Assembly: GCA_017642335.1 (NCBI GenBank)
Contig: JAGCPF010000061.1
Span: 1 to 39,098, forward strand
DNA length: 39,098 nucleotides
Direction of reading: 5' to 3'
Source: Fibrobacter sp.
GTDB taxonomy: Bacteria; Fibrobacterota; Fibrobacteria; Fibrobacterales; Fibrobacteraceae
Part shown: positions 37,953 through 39,098 of the stretch, piece by piece
Numbering within the stretch: position 1 is the first letter of the stretch
Layout: the number at the start of each line of letters is the position of its first letter
Notes under the pieces: generated by a model
Seen by the model: the letters and a program-made list of their open reading frames with translations, nothing else
Database searches by the model: none
Told to the model about the DNA's origin: nothing
Position numbers and translations under genes: made by a program

Positions 37953-39098
37953 TTAACCTTCAGCCGGGGCTTCCGGAGCAGCTTCTGCAGCAGGTGCTTC
38001 AGGAGCGGCGGTTGCTGAGCCTGTCGAAGCATCGGCAGCCGGTGCTTCAGCAGCCGGGGCGGCCTTCGGAGGGAGCAGAGCCTTCATGGAAAGCTTCACC
38101 TTGCCCTTCGGGTCGACACCGAGGCAGAGCACTTCGACTTCGTCACCGACGTGAACAACGTCTTCGACCTTCTCGACGCGGTGGTCGGCAAGTTCGGAGA
38201 TGTGCACGAGACCGTCACGGCCCGGGAGGATTTCGACGAAGGCGCCAAACGGCTGAATCGTCTTGACCTTGCCCTTGTACTTGCGGCCCGGTTCGGGTTC
38301 GGCAGTGAGTTCTTCGATCATGCGGCGGCACACAGCAGCGGCCTTGCCACTCGGGGCGGCAATGTCGATGTTGCCATCGTCGTCGATGTTGATGGTGCAA
38401 CCCGTCTGAGACTGCATGCCCTTGATCACGGAGCCACCGGAACCGATGACGTCGCGGATCTTGTTGGTCGGGATGCGCATCTTGATCATGGTCGGAGCCT
38501 TTTCGGAAACCTTCGGACGCGGAGCGGCGAGGCCGAGTTCAGCCATCTTGCCGAGGATATGGAGACGGCCCTGCTTGGCCTGTTCCAAAGCTTCGCGCAT
38601 GAGTTCCGGAGTGATACCGCGGATCTTGATATCCATCTGGAAGGCAGTGATACCTTCGGCAGTACCCGTCACCTTGAAGTCCATATCGCCGAGGTGGTCT
38701 TCCGTACCGGTGATGTCGGTCAAGATCTTGATCTTGCCGCCTTCCTTGACGGAACCCTTTTCGGAGATGAGGCCCATGGCGACACCTGCGACCGGAGCCT
38801 TGATAGGAACGCCTGCGTCCATCAAGCTGAGGCAGCCACCGCAAACAGAGGCCATGGAAGAAGAACCGTTGGATTCCTGAATTTCGGAAACCACGCGGAT
38901 GGTGTACGGGAAGTCTTCCGGCAGCGGAAGAACGGCGGCGAGAGAACGTTCGGCGAGGTGCCCGTGACCGATTTCGCGGCGGCTCATGCCGAGGCGCTTG
39001 CATTCACCCACGCTGTACGTCGGGAAGTTGTAATGCAGCATGTCGCTCTTGGAGCCTTCGCCCTGCAGGCTTTCGTAGCGCTGTTCGTCGGCCTTGGA
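37953..39098 (-). CDS. pnp: Polyribonucleotide nucleotidyltransferase PNPase (partial, N terminus off the window)
   Basis: 3'-5' phosphorolytic exoribonuclease of the RNA degradosome. About 380 C-terminal codons are visible. The second RNase PH core includes [42 protein letters not shown] and MGLISEKG. The KH domain has [17 protein letters not shown] and the S1 domain has [17 protein letters not shown] to VKLSMKA. The tail is Ala/Pro/Glu-rich ([14 protein letters not shown]) and includes STGSA from a palindromic repeat arm. The frame continues past the right edge ([19 protein letters not shown] precedes the first internal Met). Confidence 0.96.
   Translation of the reverse strand, partial: SKADEQRYESLQGEGSKSDMLHYNFPTYSVGECKRLGMSRREIGHGHLAERSLAAVLPLPEDFPYTIRVVSEIQESNGSSSMASVCGGCLSLMDAGVPIKAPVAGVAMGLISEKGSVKEGGKIKILTDITGTEDHLGDMDFKVTGTAEGITAFQMDIKIRGITPELMREALEQAKQGRLHILGKMAELGLAAPRPKVSEKAPTMIKMRIPTNKIRDVIGSGGSVIKGMQSQTGCTINIDDDGNIDIAAPSGKAAAVCRRMIEELTAEPEPGRKYKGKVKTIQPFGAFVEILPGRDGLVHISELADHRVEKVEDVVHVGDEVEVLCLGVDPKGKVKLSMKALLPPKAAPAAEAPAADASTGSATAAPEAPAAEAAPEAPAEG
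38008..38030. repeat. Single arm of the palindromic repeat in the PNPase tail
   Basis: GTTGCTGAGCCTGTCGAAGC resembles the right arm of the hrpA element (GGTGAGCCTGTCGAACC). It encodes ASTGSAT in the low-complexity tail. Confidence 0.55.

Overview
The window looks like a chromosomal piece of a Fibrobacter (Fibrobacterota). Two lipoproteins carry the Fibrobacter succinogenes major paralogous (FISUMP) domain. GlyRS is the dimeric alpha2 type and IspG is the long form. Several promoters match the Bacteroidota-style TTTG-N19/21-TAnnTTTG pattern. Most of the window is G+C-rich by eye. The stretch between ispG and pnp (about 22.97-37.9 kb) is visibly A+T-richer and holds the accessory genes.

Layout. 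1-5.1 kb: 3' part missing glyS (-), a divergent M23/LysM peptidoglycan hydrolase (+), then a minus-strand group of a SurA-like lipoprotein, a SurA-like double-parvulin and FtsE. 5.1-11.2 kb: a minus-strand run of Cof-type HAD phosphatase, RmlD, a small zinc-ribbon protein and a large DEAH helicase (HrpA) carrying five in-frame palindromic repeat insertions. 11.2-13.6 kb: two small lipoproteins with a repeated upstream hairpin, a LysE-family exporter with a heptamer-repeat insert, and a CxxC protein. 13.7-18.8 kb: MraY, a FISUMP lipoprotein, a eukaryote-like UDP-sugar pyrophosphorylase, an LpxL-like acyltransferase, an Smr protein and tRNA-Pro(CGG). 19-22.9 kb: a DinJ/YafQ toxin-antitoxin pair, SerA and IspG. 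37.9 kb to the end: the 3' part of pnp.

The accessory block reads as one minus-strand transcription unit of five tightly joined genes. A 3453-residue TcA-like toxin subunit is followed by a Ser-rich FISUMP lipoprotein, a 63-residue peptide, an ATP-grasp enzyme of the graspetide-maturase type and a multi-pass membrane protein. A UGT-like glycosyltransferase follows after 118 bp, perhaps with its own promoter. Junctions are TGATG, 1-nt spacing, ATGA and ATGA, so the first five are probably translationally coupled. The peptide contains ESPDxxL twice, with different codons, as expected for a core repeat under protein-level selection. The ATP-grasp gene contains a run of nine G, and either single-base slip would truncate it early. 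I infer a possibly phase-variable omega-ester/amide peptide (graspetide) pathway coupled to a Tc-toxin-like particle. This is an inference from gene order and motifs; I know of no description of this combination.

Recurrent small-scale structure includes palindromic elements inserted in frame into coding sequences, three 7-bp-period tandem arrays (one inside lysE), and five genes whose -7 box lies only 4-6 nt before the ATG, suggesting leaderless mRNAs.
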